Source: Thermofontimicrobium_A sp034505795
GTDB lineage: Bacteria > Zhuqueibacterota > Zhuqueibacteria > Thermofontimicrobiales > Thermofontimicrobiaceae
DNA: 24,983 nt
Reading direction: 5' to 3'
Assembly: GCA_034505795.1 (NCBI GenBank)
Contig: JAPDQM010000055.1
Coordinates: 1 to 24,983 of the forward strand
The notes under the pieces were generated by a model. It saw only the letters and a program-made list of their open reading frames with translations. It was not told where the DNA came from and made no database searches. The position numbers were made by a program, and so were the translations under genes. Positions 7,962 through 16,697 of the stretch are shown here, one piece after another. Each line of letters starts with the position of its first letter. Positions within the stretch are counted from its first letter, which is position 1.

Positions 7962-7990
7962 AATATAAAAAAAAAGATTTTGAAAGTCAA
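7962..7990 (-). promoter_or_regulatory. Promoter of tRNA-Val
   Basis: On the minus strand, TTGACT (7990-7985), a 17-nt spacer rich in T, then TATATT (7967-7962). The transcript would start about 78 nt before the tRNA. No other gene lies between them. Confidence 0.65.
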
Positions 7991-8015
7991 TAGAAATTTC
8001 TGCATTCAACAAAGT

Positions 8016-8834
8016 TTATTGGCTCGGATGACCTGGATCAGACCAATCCATGGGATTGGCATAGCAATAACGGCAACCATGCTTACATGAATGATACCAG
8101 CCAATATCCCAGCTTTCGGTACACCCGCAACTGGCACGCTGTCCTTTCGCTTTGGCCAGCGAACAGGGCGCATGATGTGGGTGAAGCTCCATCAATAATT
8201 GACCATCAATGCAGCGGGAACGGGGCATGCCGGGTACACAGCAACCATGCAGTTTCAGGCCGAATTGATCAGCGATGGTCATGAGCCAATTACGTTCTCG
8301 CTGCCAGATATCTGCCGTTACTCTCATCGGCCGGATCTGGGAACGTAGGAGCCGGTCAATGACTTTGCGATATTCTGACATCCAACTGATGGAAACATCG
8401 CTGATGCCTGCCTGCCGTACGCGTGGGGCCAATTTTTCCCACCAATCGATATTGGAGTAGCTGGAGCCATCGGGCATCTGCAAATGGACAATCGGGTCGA
8501 ACCGAAAGCGGATACGCCGCGGATCGCCAGCCAATTTGACCAATCGGTCCAGATAGGACATGGCCTCAGCCGGAGGGGGCACGTGCGGCTCCAGCAGCGT
8601 ACTCCCCATGCCGGTTACGGTATAGTGAATAAAAAGCTGGTCGTAGGTTTGAAGCGCTTCGTATAACGGCCGACAATCGAACAAATTCCTGGCGTTTTTG
8701 GTCCAGATCACAAGCGTATGCACTCGTTCCGGCGGACATTTCTCATTTAAAATCGTAACGAATTGGTCTGGTGCATTGGCCACCATGTCCACCCGGCGAC
8801 TGGCAGATATTACTTTTTTCAATCGCGGCTTCAT
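8016..8834 (-). CDS. DUF1848 family protein with C-terminal Fe-S cysteine motif
   Basis: A 272-residue protein of the uncharacterised DUF1848 family. Family landmarks are ISASRRVDMV at residues 9-18, VIWTKNARNLF, the IHYTVTGMGSTLLEP segment and RIRFRFDPIVH. The C-terminal cysteine cluster comprises CGCTESWDIGWYHSC and CKHGCRYCYANP. CKHGCRYC is a CX3CX2C arrangement identical in spacing to the radical-SAM cluster motif, but it lies at the C-terminus rather than the N-terminus. Pfam's family note, as I recall it, makes the same comparison. It may bind a [4Fe-4S] cluster; substrate and reaction are unknown. It follows the TonB receptor gene by 69 nt on the same strand and could be co-transcribed, though no clear Shine-Dalgarno precedes the ATG at 8834. 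Confidence 0.85.
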   Translation of the reverse strand: MKPRLKKVISASRRVDMVANAPDQFVTILNEKCPPERVHTLVIWTKNARNLFDCRPLYEALQTYDQLFIHYTVTGMGSTLLEPHVPPPAEAMSYLDRLVKLAGDPRRIRFRFDPIVHLQMPDGSSYSNIDWWEKLAPRVRQAGISDVSISWMSEYRKVIDRLLRSQIRPMRVTADIWQRERNWLMTIADQFGLKLHGCCVPGMPRSRCIDGQLLMELHPHHAPCSLAKAKGQRASCGCTESWDIGWYHSCKHGCRYCYANPMDWSDPGHPSQ

Positions 8835-8903
8835 GGTTTTATCTGTGCTGTGACTGGTTTGCCAGCAGCCAATAGCGCTTTGGATAAATTATCTGATGCC
8901 ATG

Positions 8904-10811
8904 TTAATCCCAAAACTCCCATCGCACACCGTAATGAAAAGTTCTGCCATTCATGAGATACCCGTCCACCAGTGCATATTCATAATCGAAAATATTCTCC
9001 AGCAAAAAAAATAGCTTCAAATTGCCAATTGCCAGCAGAAGCTGCCCATTTAAAATCAAAACCGATTGATACGATCTGCCGGCAGCAGAGAGATCCCGGG
9101 GAATCGAAAACCAGCCTTTACGATAACCGAAGTAACGCGTTTCGAGCCGCAGAGTCGGCTGCAGATCATTTTGAAAAAAACTATTGGTATATTGGAGATA
9201 ATGAATGAATTGCACAAATGGACCTTTGGGTGGCTCATCGCGATCCATCAACGTAAGAAATGCATGACTTTGCCATTTTGCGGTGATGTTCCAATCGCTT
9301 TGAAAATCAAACCCTGTATAGTGGGTACGCGGTGCGTTGTAAAACACCGGCTGCAGAACATAGGCGGGACTTAGATCGATCGGCTGCGAAATTTTTCGGA
9401 GATAAGCAGCAGCCTTAAGTTCCAGGCTCGGAGCTGGCTTCCATTCCGCGCCCCAGGCCAGTTTACGATGGGTTTCGTTTTTTAAATCGCTATTGCCAGA
9501 ATAGTCAGTACTGGCATATAATTCAAACAAAGTGGGATAGCGAACGGTTTGATTGAGCGAAGCGGTCCACTTCAGGTGTTTTGACGATCGCCAAAAAAGA
9601 TCCAGCCGACCATTAATGCCCACTCCGCCACGATCCTGGACACGAATCCCACCTAAGACCCCAATCCCCACTTTCTCGTGCCATTGCCAGGTGTCACGAA
9701 TATCGACCGAAGCGGTGGAGAGGCGGCGACAGCCCCATTCATCGGTGTCGGTCCATTCGTGATGAAAGCCACCCGCAATCGTCAAAAGTTGCCTGGCCCA
9801 GGGCTGTTGCCACTCCAGATTGATGCCGGCATAACTCCCCGAATTTTTCATCGCCAGGCGGCGATCCAGATCCGAAAATTTGGTATCAATGCTGCTATGA
9901 TAGATCACGGTTTTCAAATTTGGTTCTAGCACCTTGCCCAATCTACCATGAATAGTTAGCGTCTGATCCAAACGACTGTTTTTTTGCAATGCGTTCGGCG
10001 ACTGATAGCCGCCGACAGCCAGTCGCTGCCCGGGTAGGCCGCGATTTAATCTGTTATGCAGCCAGTCATATTCAAGCTGCCAGCGGGGAGAATGCTGAAA
10101 AACCAGACGTCCCCTAAAATTCTGTTGCTCAAAACGATGTGCCTGACTCTCGCCATCGTATGATTTGATAATTCCACCCAGCAATAGCGTCACCTTGCGA
10201 CTGAGGGGCTGCCCGAAGGAGATATCCACATCGCTGAACCCCAGGGGAGCTTTATGATAGCTGACCAGCGAATGCGGCACCGTTTCTGTATGGTTAACCG
10301 GCAACAGCGTCACCATTTCTGCGGGATAACCGGATGCGGCGGGGCGTCTTTGCTCAGCGTCGATGACATTGATAAACTGCAGCGGGATAAAATTGAGATC
10401 CATGGCGCCGGTGATTGGGTCGTAGAGTGGCCGACCAGACCAGTCGATTGCGGTCTGACGGGGATTAGCGCCGTGCCGCCCCAGCCACAAAGGCTGACCG
10501 GCACTGCCATGATCTGCCAGCCGTAGTCCCGGCAGGTAATAGAGTATGTCGCCGATGTCTTCTGCAAACTGCTCCTGATAGGTGGATCGGGCAATGCGCC
10601 AGGGCGTAATCCAGGCGCTATCGCTGGGGGCAGGTTTGGATGACACCATGGGAGCCAGGATTGAAAGAGCGGAATCGGCATTGACAATGGTCGTATCAGG
10701 CCACGATGTTGGGCGCTCATTTTCCTGTGCCAACAAACAGGGCAGTGCTCCCAGCAGCACCAAAACCCAAAGGCCAAATATTAAATAATGCAATCTATTC
10801 CGTTGTTTCAT
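8904..10811 (-). CDS. TonB-dependent outer-membrane receptor
   Basis: A 635-residue outer-membrane receptor. The ATG at 10811 begins a clean signal peptide, MKQRNRLHYL followed by a hydrophobic stretch FGLWVLVLLGALPCLLAQ. The longer frame starting with TTG at 10880 adds an unlikely 23-residue leader. A plug domain follows (GDILYYLPGLRLADHG, then TAIDWSGRPLYDP and INVIDAEQRRPAASGYPAEMV). The remainder is β-barrel strands with alternating aromatics, ending in DYEYALVDGYLMNGRTFHYGVRWEFWD-type residues; the terminal region resembles BtuB-like receptors. There is no N-terminal carboxypeptidase-like domain and no adjacent SusD. The protein is short for a TonB receptor but complete. The substrate cannot be told, and no riboswitch or iron box was seen upstream. 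DUF1848 lies 69 nt downstream. Confidence 0.85.
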   Translation of the reverse strand: MKQRNRLHYLIFGLWVLVLLGALPCLLAQENERPTSWPDTTIVNADSALSILAPMVSSKPAPSDSAWITPWRIARSTYQEQFAEDIGDILYYLPGLRLADHGSAGQPLWLGRHGANPRQTAIDWSGRPLYDPITGAMDLNFIPLQFINVIDAEQRRPAASGYPAEMVTLLPVNHTETVPHSLVSYHKAPLGFSDVDISFGQPLSRKVTLLLGGIIKSYDGESQAHRFEQQNFRGRLVFQHSPRWQLEYDWLHNRLNRGLPGQRLAVGGYQSPNALQKNSRLDQTLTIHGRLGKVLEPNLKTVIYHSSIDTKFSDLDRRLAMKNSGSYAGINLEWQQPWARQLLTIAGGFHHEWTDTDEWGCRRLSTASVDIRDTWQWHEKVGIGVLGGIRVQDRGGVGINGRLDLFWRSSKHLKWTASLNQTVRYPTLFELYASTDYSGNSDLKNETHRKLAWGAEWKPAPSLELKAAAYLRKISQPIDLSPAYVLQPVFYNAPRTHYTGFDFQSDWNITAKWQSHAFLTLMDRDEPPKGPFVQFIHYLQYTNSFFQNDLQPTLRLETRYFGYRKGWFSIPRDLSAAGRSYQSVLILNGQLLLAIGNLKLFFLLENIFDYEYALVDGYLMNGRTFHYGVRWEFWD

Positions 10812-11045
10812 GGTCAGGCTTTCACCATTGTTGGCTAACGCTGACGAACACTGATCAAAATGATTTGTAATAATATTCAAGAGTTCGCTCGAAAAAGAGC
10901 TTGACCACCCATTTGGGCTAATTGATTATCTTGAAAGTCAAATTAGCGAAATTGGGAGGATTAGCGCAATTCGCGGTTTTTAGAGCAACTCATTACTGGT
11001 CACCAGACATTGACCCCCGCTACAGAAAAATGGGGCATTGTTTTG

Positions 11046-11090
11046 AAAAGGCATCGGCGTGATCACTTATGGATGATCTGACGCCGATGT
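11046..11090 (-). terminator. Intrinsic terminator of proline dehydrogenase gene
   Basis: On the minus strand, the arms at 11081-11089 and 11052-11060 pair over 9 bp (CATCGGCGT). An inner GATC/GATC pairing is possible, and the stem is followed by CC and TTTT (11049-11046). It lies 13 nt past the stop codon. Confidence 0.7.
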
Positions 11091-11102
11091 ACAGCTTATG
11101 GT

Positions 11103-12020
11103 TCACTGATTTTTGCCTACCAGGCGTCGAAATGTATTTTTAAAAATATAAGATACCATCTTGGGATTCTCTTTCAAGCGGCGGATGGAGTAAGCCAGCC
11201 ACTCCTTACCAAATGGCACATACACTCGCAAGCGGTGACCGGATTGGATGATGATGCGCCTGAGTTCAGGATCCACGCCCAATAGCATCTGGAACTCGTA
11301 TTGATTGCGCTGGAGCTGAAGTTTGTCGATCACCCGCAAACCCTCCCAGACCAGCTTTTCATCATGCGTGGCGATGCCGACATAGCAGTTGGCGGCCAGC
11401 AATTTTTCCATGACATAAATATAGCTCTGATTGATCACGTCGGGGTCTTTGTACACCACGGAACGTGGTTCCCAGTAGTAAGCCCCTTTGCACAAGCGCA
11501 AATTGGCTTGCTGCGGAATCAAGCGATTGATATCATCGACAGTGCGGCGCATGTAGGATTGGATAACAGTGCCAACGTTGCTGTAATCTTTTCGCAAGCG
11601 CAGATACAATTCAATGGTGTCCTCGGTGCAGGAAGAATCCTCCATATCGATGCGAACAAAGTTGTTGAACTTTTTGGCTTCCTCCACCAGAGTTTTGATA
11701 TTCTGGTAACAAAATTCTTTATCGAGCTTGAGGCCCATGTGCGTCGGTTTGACAGAGATATTGGCATCCAATTTTTCGCGGTCAATCACCTGCAAGATTT
11801 GTCGATAAGTTTCCACGGCTTTTAACGCATCCTCTTGCTTTTTGACAACTTCGCCCAGCAGATCCATGGTCGCACAGGCACCCTGGCTCATCAGTTCCTT
11901 AACGGCTTTCACGGCGTCGTCCAGTTGTTCGCCAGAAATATACTGGCGGGAGAACAGGCCTACAATCGGTTTCGGTACAAAGGGAAGTAAATTAGCAATG
12001 AAATTATTCAACCATCTCAT
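11103..12020 (-). CDS. Proline dehydrogenase (monofunctional PRODH)
   Basis: A 305-residue FAD enzyme oxidising L-proline to pyrroline-5-carboxylate, the first step of proline catabolism. Family motifs run in order: NISVKPTHMGLKLD for the early barrel strand, VRIDMEDSSCTEDTIELY, VGTVIQSYMRRT, LRLCKGAYYWEP, VGIATHDEKLV and the C-terminal RVYVPFGKEWLAYSIRRLKENP. The last contains the Tyr, Arg-Arg and Glu set used for substrate binding. The length is that of the single-domain form, not fused PutA. The start at 12020 is supported by GGAGGATGT immediately upstream. No P5C dehydrogenase gene is nearby. It has its own terminator at 11046-11090. Confidence 0.95.
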   Translation of the reverse strand: MRWLNNFIANLLPFVPKPIVGLFSRQYISGEQLDDAVKAVKELMSQGACATMDLLGEVVKKQEDALKAVETYRQILQVIDREKLDANISVKPTHMGLKLDKEFCYQNIKTLVEEAKKFNNFVRIDMEDSSCTEDTIELYLRLRKDYSNVGTVIQSYMRRTVDDINRLIPQQANLRLCKGAYYWEPRSVVYKDPDVINQSYIYVMEKLLAANCYVGIATHDEKLVWEGLRVIDKLQLQRNQYEFQMLLGVDPELRRIIIQSGHRLRVYVPFGKEWLAYSIRRLKENPKMVSYIFKNTFRRLVGKNQ

Positions 12021-12257
12021 ACATCCTCCATCATTAATTGATTCGATAGCTCAGATTCGGCGCATTTCTCAGCAACTTTCCAGCAATAAAAGATAATCAT
12101 TTCTACAATTCAATGCAAGCAATTTTCCGCAAAAATAGGATTGTTGCCGAAAGCAAAAGGCATGGATTTAGGTCTGCTAGGTGTGATCGGCAGGCGAAAT
12201 AACTACAATACTGGGCTAACATCCAGGAGGTTGACCTTACTTAGGTAGGTTGGGGCC
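12021..12257. other. Intergenic upstream of proline dehydrogenase
   Basis: Leader and presumed promoter region of the minus-strand proline dehydrogenase gene. I found no convincing -35/-10 pair and no riboswitch-like fold. The rest of the 316-nt gap is the terminator at 12258-12296. Confidence 0.45.
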
Positions 12258-12296
12258 AAAAAATACCCTCTCGCCTATCGTGGCAGACGAGAGGGT
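12258..12296 (-). terminator. Intrinsic terminator of the YHS-domain gene
   Basis: Nine-bp stem: ACCCTCTCG at 12265-12273 and its complement at 12288-12296. On the minus strand it is followed almost at once by six T residues (plus-strand A12258-12263). It lies about 40 nt past the YHS gene stop. Confidence 0.85.
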
Positions 12297-12336
12297 GTTT
12301 CAATTCCAAAACGATGCCAAAGCTAAAACAAACTTA

Positions 12337-12852
12337 TTATAGCTTTTTCTCGGTTTTTTGATCTTCGCAGCATTTCTTTGCCGCACCAGCTTTGTCCGCT
12401 TTATCTTTTGAATGGCCTTCACAGCCCTGACAATCGCCCTCGCCATGATTATGGCCGGCCTTCATTGCTTTCGCCGCGTAGGTTTTAGGATCCTTTTCAA
12501 AAGCGGCCTTGCAGCCAGCACTGCAGAAATAGAATTCTTTGCCTTCATAGCTGACCTTGATGGCCGTTCGTTTGTCGACATCCATCCCACAGACCAAGTC
12601 CTTGGCTTTATTTAGGTAGCTTTCCGGGTCTTTTTTGAATTTCTCGAGACAGCCATTGCAACAAAAATAGTACTCCGTACCCTTGTACTTATAGGGTCCT
12701 GCCGCCTCTGATTTGAGAACCTCTTCGCCCGAGACGGGACAAATAATGGTTTCGGCTTTTTTGTTATCATCTTTTTGCGCCAGCGAAGATCCCATGACGA
12801 AAAAAATGAATGAAATTATCGCCATCAGCCCCAAAATGGTTTTCATGCGCAT
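12337..12852 (-). CDS. Exported tandem YHS-domain metal-binding protein
   Basis: A 171-residue exported protein. It starts with a signal peptide (MRMKTILGLMAIISF followed by a hydrophobic core and GSSLAQ, cleaved near residue 26). Two YHS domains follow. The first, at about 36-80, has ICPVSGEEV and YYFCCNGCLEKF (C38, C64, C65, C68). The second, at about 85-126, has LVCGMDV and FYFCSAGCKAAF (C88, C110, C114). The C-terminal tail has HNHGEGDCQGCEGH and CCED, a further His/Cys cluster. YHS domains are linked to copper and other heavy-metal handling, so periplasmic metal binding is a reasonable inference. The start at 12852 is preferred because GGAGG (plus-strand 12858-12862) sits 5 nt upstream; the ATG at 12864 would contain that site. 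No metal transporter is adjacent. Confidence 0.85.
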   Translation of the reverse strand: MRMKTILGLMAIISFIFFVMGSSLAQKDDNKKAETIICPVSGEEVLKSEAAGPYKYKGTEYYFCCNGCLEKFKKDPESYLNKAKDLVCGMDVDKRTAIKVSYEGKEFYFCSAGCKAAFEKDPKTYAAKAMKAGHNHGEGDCQGCEGHSKDKADKAGAAKKCCEDQKTEKKL

Positions 12853-12923
12853 AGTAACCTCCATGAGTTGAGATTAATTTTCGATTTGTGCCAGATTAAA
12901 CGCCCCCTATGAAGAATATGTTC

Positions 12924-12974
12924 CTAAAAGTCCAGCTTAACGCCAACCCGAACGCCGGCGATCTGGGAGGAGTG
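12924..12974 (-). pseudogene. Possible leftover 3' end of an outer-membrane β-barrel gene
   Basis: The minus strand reads HSSQIAGVRVGVKLDF then a stop. The alternating hydrophobic pattern and terminal Phe resemble the last strand of a β-barrel protein. This short segment is visibly more GC-rich than its AT-rich flanks, and upstream of it the frame has no barrel-like content. It may be chance. Confidence 0.25.
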
Positions 12975-12992
12975 GCATATTTTATAAACAGT

Positions 12993-13021
12993 TTGCAAAA
13001 AAGAATTGATTCTAATAGTAT
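12993..13021 (+). promoter_or_regulatory. Candidate promoter of the subtilase gene
   Basis: TTGCAA (12993-12998), a 17-nt spacer, then TAGTAT (13016-13021), inside an AT-rich stretch about 90 nt before the ATG at 13111. Confidence 0.45.
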
Positions 13022-13110
13022 AAATTGCTACCTTATTGCCAATTTCGCTTTCATTGAAAATGAAAACAATGCCAAAAGCCTTAGCGATTCGTTTCGAAAG
13101 GGTCGTCATC

Positions 13111-16100
13111 ATGCGCAATACAATCATCGCCATCAGCATAATACTTTTTTTCTCGTCGATGCTTTTCACCGCGGAAATTCAATCGATCGATATGAAAAAG
13201 TGCTCACCTCAGCTTCGGCTGTTGTTGAAAAAAGAGGCCAGTCATCTTGCTTGTTATCAGCGCCATTACAGTTTCAAAATCAGCCAGTCAGAAGTGGCGT
13301 ATGATATTTTACTAAAACAACGGTCAGATGGAAATCTTTCCCATCTGCCCGGTGTCAACGTTCAGGCAACCATTGGCACCATTAGCACCGCTAGAGTCAC
13401 GCAGGATGGCCTTCGCCAATTGATCCAAATGCCAGCGATTGAGTGGATCGATATTGCAAAATATCGTCAGCCTTGCCTGGACATCAGCCGTATCTCGACC
13501 GAAGTGGACAAAGTGTATAGTGGCAACCCATCGTATCGGGGAAACGGCGTGCTCATTGGCATATTCGATACCGGCATCGATTGGCGGCATGAGGACTTCA
13601 TTGATAATCAGGGCCGATCGCGCATTTTGTACCTATGGGATGTAACGGATGATGCTGGCCCTCATCCTGCTGGCTTCGATTACGGCAGTGAATATACGCA
13701 AGCGCAAATCAATGATGAAATTGACGGCACGCCAACCGGGCTGGTTCGGGAAAAAGATACAAATGGACATGGCACGCATGTAGCGGGTATTGCTGGTGGG
13801 GATGGCTCGGCCACGGGCAATGGCTACGCAGCCAAAAGGTATATTGGCATTGCGCCGCAAGCAAATTTCATCATCGTCAAAGGTGGCAAGGATGGCTTTT
13901 CCACTGCCAATGAGGTCAATGGCACGGCGTATATGATGCAAAAAGCCGATCAATTGCAGCGGCCGATCGTCATCAATTTTAGCATCAGCGGTCAGGCAGG
14001 CGCACATGATGGCACTGGCCTGGAAGAACAGGCCATTGATGCCGCTGTTGGCCCCGGCAAGGCCATCGTTGTTGCCGCCAGCAACGAAGGCGGAATGCCG
14101 ATTCATGCCAGCGGCAAAATCACCACCGGCCAATCCATAACCGTTAATTTAGCGGTCGAGGATGAGACATCGGATTTCTGGATCGACCTCTGGCATGAAG
14201 GCCGCGACCGCATGAGCCTGACAATTACCACTCCAGATGGCTATACCACTCCTGCTCGATCATCGGGCAGCGAAGATGATGGTGTTCAATGGGATACGAA
14301 TTGCGGTCGCATTGAATTGATTGCAGCCTCGAAGGATCCCAATAATCAGGATTATAATTTTTATATTGAGGTCAATGGTGATGGGGGCAGCACGGTTAAA
14401 GGCGGAACTTGGAGCCTGACGCTAACCGGGCAACAAATTGCGGATGGTCGCTTTGATGCCTATACCGATGCTGAATTTACTTCGTATGTCGATCGCACCG
14501 GTTTGTTGGGCATGCCCGGCACCGCGCGGCAGGCGATCACCGTTGCTTCGTATTGCACGAAAAATCGGTGGAAAACGGAAAGTGGGAGCAATTATTTCTA
14601 CGATCCCCTGCCAGATCTATGGGATATTTCATCCTTTAGCAGCCCAGGCCCCACTCGCGATGGACGGCAAAAGCCGGAAATTTCCGCTCCCGGTCACGGC
14701 ATCGCCTCGGCCCGCTCTCAGGATAGTGATCCCAGCACGAGCAAGATCGTCGAAGATGGCGTGCATCTCATCATGCAGGGCACCAGTATGGCCGCTCCTC
14801 ATGTTGCGGGGGCGGTGGCGCTGTTATTTCAAAAAAATCCTCATCTGACAACCGAAGAAATCAAAGAAATTCTGTCCTCGAGTGCCTGGACCGATGATTA
14901 TACCGGCAGTGTGTGGAATATTTCCTGGGGTTGGGGCAAATTGAACATTCGGCAGGCGCTTGACCTGGTTACTGGGAGTGTCGCCGGCAGATCGGCCCAG
15001 CATGATATTGGTAGCATTAACTGCGGCATTTCAGATTGGGGCGCCATCGGCAATGCCTCGGGCGGTGAGCCCGGTTTTAAATTCCCAATGAACAGCGAAT
15101 ATGATCATGGCTACAGTGGCACCTTGATCGCTGGCGTTTGGGGTCGTGATGTAGCGGATAGCTATGGCGATCTAAACGATAGCGAGGATGATACCTGGCG
15201 TACCACAGCAGTCGGCAGTTTCCGCATGACTACTCCGGGCATAGTTTCCGATCAGGAGGGGTATGCTCAATTTGAAAAAGGCTTGCTAACCCCCAGTGGA
15301 TTGTCGCATCTCGTCGTTACTCAGCATAGCTATGCCTGGAAAGCTGCGCCGGATGACAGGTTCGTCATCATCGATTATGATGTGTTGAATGATGGATCTT
15401 TTCCATTGAACAATCTCATTTTGGGTTTTTATATGGATTGGGATTGCCAGCCGGATTATGAGACCAATGAGGCGAAATATGATACCGATTTGAATCTGGC
15501 TTATGTTTGGGACAGCAGTTCAAGCGGCAATCCGTATCTGGGGATCATGATGCTGGGCAAAAATCCAGGCACCTTCAAAATTATTCGCAATCGCGATTCG
15601 GTTTATCCCCAGAACGACCTGCCGGATGAGGTGATGTTTCAATTGATGAGTACCACGGGATTTATGGGCAGCATTGGTCAGGCAGATGTATCGGTACTAA
15701 TGGCTTTGCCCAAGCAGAATTTACAGGCCCATAAAAGCACCCGCTGCTCCATTGCGCTGGTGGCTGGAAACGATCTGGCCGACTTGCGACAGACGGCCAC
15801 ACGCGCCCGGACGAAATTTGCCACGATCAATAGCCGGCGAATCTCCGAACTGTATTATGATGACGGTTCCGCCGAAGGGGGAGTGTTCGTTACATCGGCT
15901 GGGGAACGGCTGGCGGTACAATTCACACCCAATGCTTTTCCCGCCCGACTCAAATTCGCCTCATTTTACAATCGGGATTCTAATCGTAATATAAAACTAA
16001 ATATTTTCGACGATAATGGTAGCAATGGGAGACCTGGTTCGGCCATGCTATCCGCGCCCATCGTCGTTTCGCCGCAACCCAACTCCTGGAATCACATCGA

Positions 16101-16620
16101 TCTTTCAGCACGGAATATCGTCATTAGCTCGGGAGATTTTTACATTGCACTGGAATGGATGTTAGCCGATGAGCCGGTGATTGGGTATGATGAAGATTTT
16201 CCCTACGCCGGGAGAAGCTGGTATTTCGATATTTCGCAAAACCGGTGGTCGAATTTTATCGCTGACGGCGATCCCTGGGATAAGCGAGATCTCATGATCG
16301 GTGCCGGCCTGGAGCTAACTACTCCAGTTGAAAGCGGAGAGCAGCCGGAGCTTCCAACCGTGGTTGCTCTACTGCAAAACTATCCTAACCCGTTTAATCC
16401 CAGCACCACGATCGCATTTGAACTACCCAAACGTGAGCAGGTTACATTGAAAGTGTTTGATCTGCTTGGGCGCGAAGTCATCACCTTGATCAATGAAGAA
16501 AAAGAAGCCGGATATTACCAGATGCTTTTCACCGGAACTGGCCTGGCATCCGGCGTATATTTTTATCGACTGCAGGCTGGTGATTTTCTTCAAACGAAAA
16601 AGATGCTGCTGATACGATAG
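13111..16620 (+). CDS. Secreted subtilisin-like serine protease (S8) with FlgD-like C-terminal tail
   Basis: A 1,169-residue exported protease. The ATG at 13111 (AAAGGG upstream, 8-nt spacer) gives a signal peptide MRNTIIAISIILFFSSMLFT; the longer frame from TTG 13036 has none at its N-terminus. A propeptide-like region spans about 25-140. The catalytic triad is complete: D153 in IFDTGID, H220 in NGHGTHVAG and S559 in GTSMAAPH, with oxyanion Asn325 in AASNEG. An insertion of about 130 residues (340-470, with a β-rich WSLTLTG segment) splits the catalytic domain between Asn and Ser. After about residue 640 come β-rich regions including LYYDDGSAEGG and a jelly-roll-like domain. The last roughly 85 residues are the FlgD-like sorting tail (QNYPNPFNPSTTI, VFDLLGREV, SGVYFYRLQAG, KKMLLIR). 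It is likely surface-attached or secreted and serves protein degradation. Confidence 0.93.
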   Translation: MRNTIIAISIILFFSSMLFTAEIQSIDMKKCSPQLRLLLKKEASHLACYQRHYSFKISQSEVAYDILLKQRSDGNLSHLPGVNVQATIGTISTARVTQDGLRQLIQMPAIEWIDIAKYRQPCLDISRISTEVDKVYSGNPSYRGNGVLIGIFDTGIDWRHEDFIDNQGRSRILYLWDVTDDAGPHPAGFDYGSEYTQAQINDEIDGTPTGLVREKDTNGHGTHVAGIAGGDGSATGNGYAAKRYIGIAPQANFIIVKGGKDGFSTANEVNGTAYMMQKADQLQRPIVINFSISGQAGAHDGTGLEEQAIDAAVGPGKAIVVAASNEGGMPIHASGKITTGQSITVNLAVEDETSDFWIDLWHEGRDRMSLTITTPDGYTTPARSSGSEDDGVQWDTNCGRIELIAASKDPNNQDYNFYIEVNGDGGSTVKGGTWSLTLTGQQIADGRFDAYTDAEFTSYVDRTGLLGMPGTARQAITVASYCTKNRWKTESGSNYFYDPLPDLWDISSFSSPGPTRDGRQKPEISAPGHGIASARSQDSDPSTSKIVEDGVHLIMQGTSMAAPHVAGAVALLFQKNPHLTTEEIKEILSSSAWTDDYTGSVWNISWGWGKLNIRQALDLVTGSVAGRSAQHDIGSINCGISDWGAIGNASGGEPGFKFPMNSEYDHGYSGTLIAGVWGRDVADSYGDLNDSEDDTWRTTAVGSFRMTTPGIVSDQEGYAQFEKGLLTPSGLSHLVVTQHSYAWKAAPDDRFVIIDYDVLNDGSFPLNNLILGFYMDWDCQPDYETNEAKYDTDLNLAYVWDSSSSGNPYLGIMMLGKNPGTFKIIRNRDSVYPQNDLPDEVMFQLMSTTGFMGSIGQADVSVLMALPKQNLQAHKSTRCSIALVAGNDLADLRQTATRARTKFATINSRRISELYYDDGSAEGGVFVTSAGERLAVQFTPNAFPARLKFASFYNRDSNRNIKLNIFDDNGSNGRPGSAMLSAPIVVSPQPNSWNHIDLSARNIVISSGDFYIALEWMLADEPVIGYDEDFPYAGRSWYFDISQNRWSNFIADGDPWDKRDLMIGAGLELTTPVESGEQPELPTVVALLQNYPNPFNPSTTIAFELPKREQVTLKVFDLLGREVITLINEEKEAGYYQMLFTGTGLASGVYFYRLQAGDFLQTKKMLLIR

Positions 16621-16668
16621 ATTTCTTGAATAATTAGATTCCCATGGGCTAGCGGCGGAACAGCAAGC

Positions 16669-16697
16669 ATAATGTTGCCTTTCCTGTCTCTTGTCAA
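16669..16697 (-). promoter_or_regulatory. Degenerate promoter in repeat copy A
   Basis: On the minus strand, TTGACA (16697-16692), 17 nt, then CATTAT (16674-16669). The -35 is identical to that of the other repeat copies but the -10 differs. It points at the 3' end of the convergent subtilase gene, with no gene of its own. Confidence 0.4.

Noticed and set aside
10812..10880. Longer TonB receptor starting with TTG at 10880
   Set aside because: It would put 23 non-signal residues before a good signal peptide; ATG 10811 is more likely.
11301..11825. 174-codon frame antisense to proline dehydrogenase
   Set aside because: The opposite strand encodes a complete enzyme with all family motifs, so this frame is a shadow.
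12021..12257. Riboswitch upstream of proline dehydrogenase
   Set aside because: No conserved riboswitch core or extended pairing was found.
12853..12864. YHS protein starting at ATG 12864
   Set aside because: The GGAGG that serves the start at 12852 would fall inside the coding sequence.
13036..13110. Subtilase starting at TTG 13036
   Set aside because: ATG 13111 has a ribosome binding site and directly begins a signal peptide.
13633..14133. 166-codon frame antisense to the subtilase
   Set aside because: It overlaps the catalytic His and Asn region of the protease; no independent start signal is visible.
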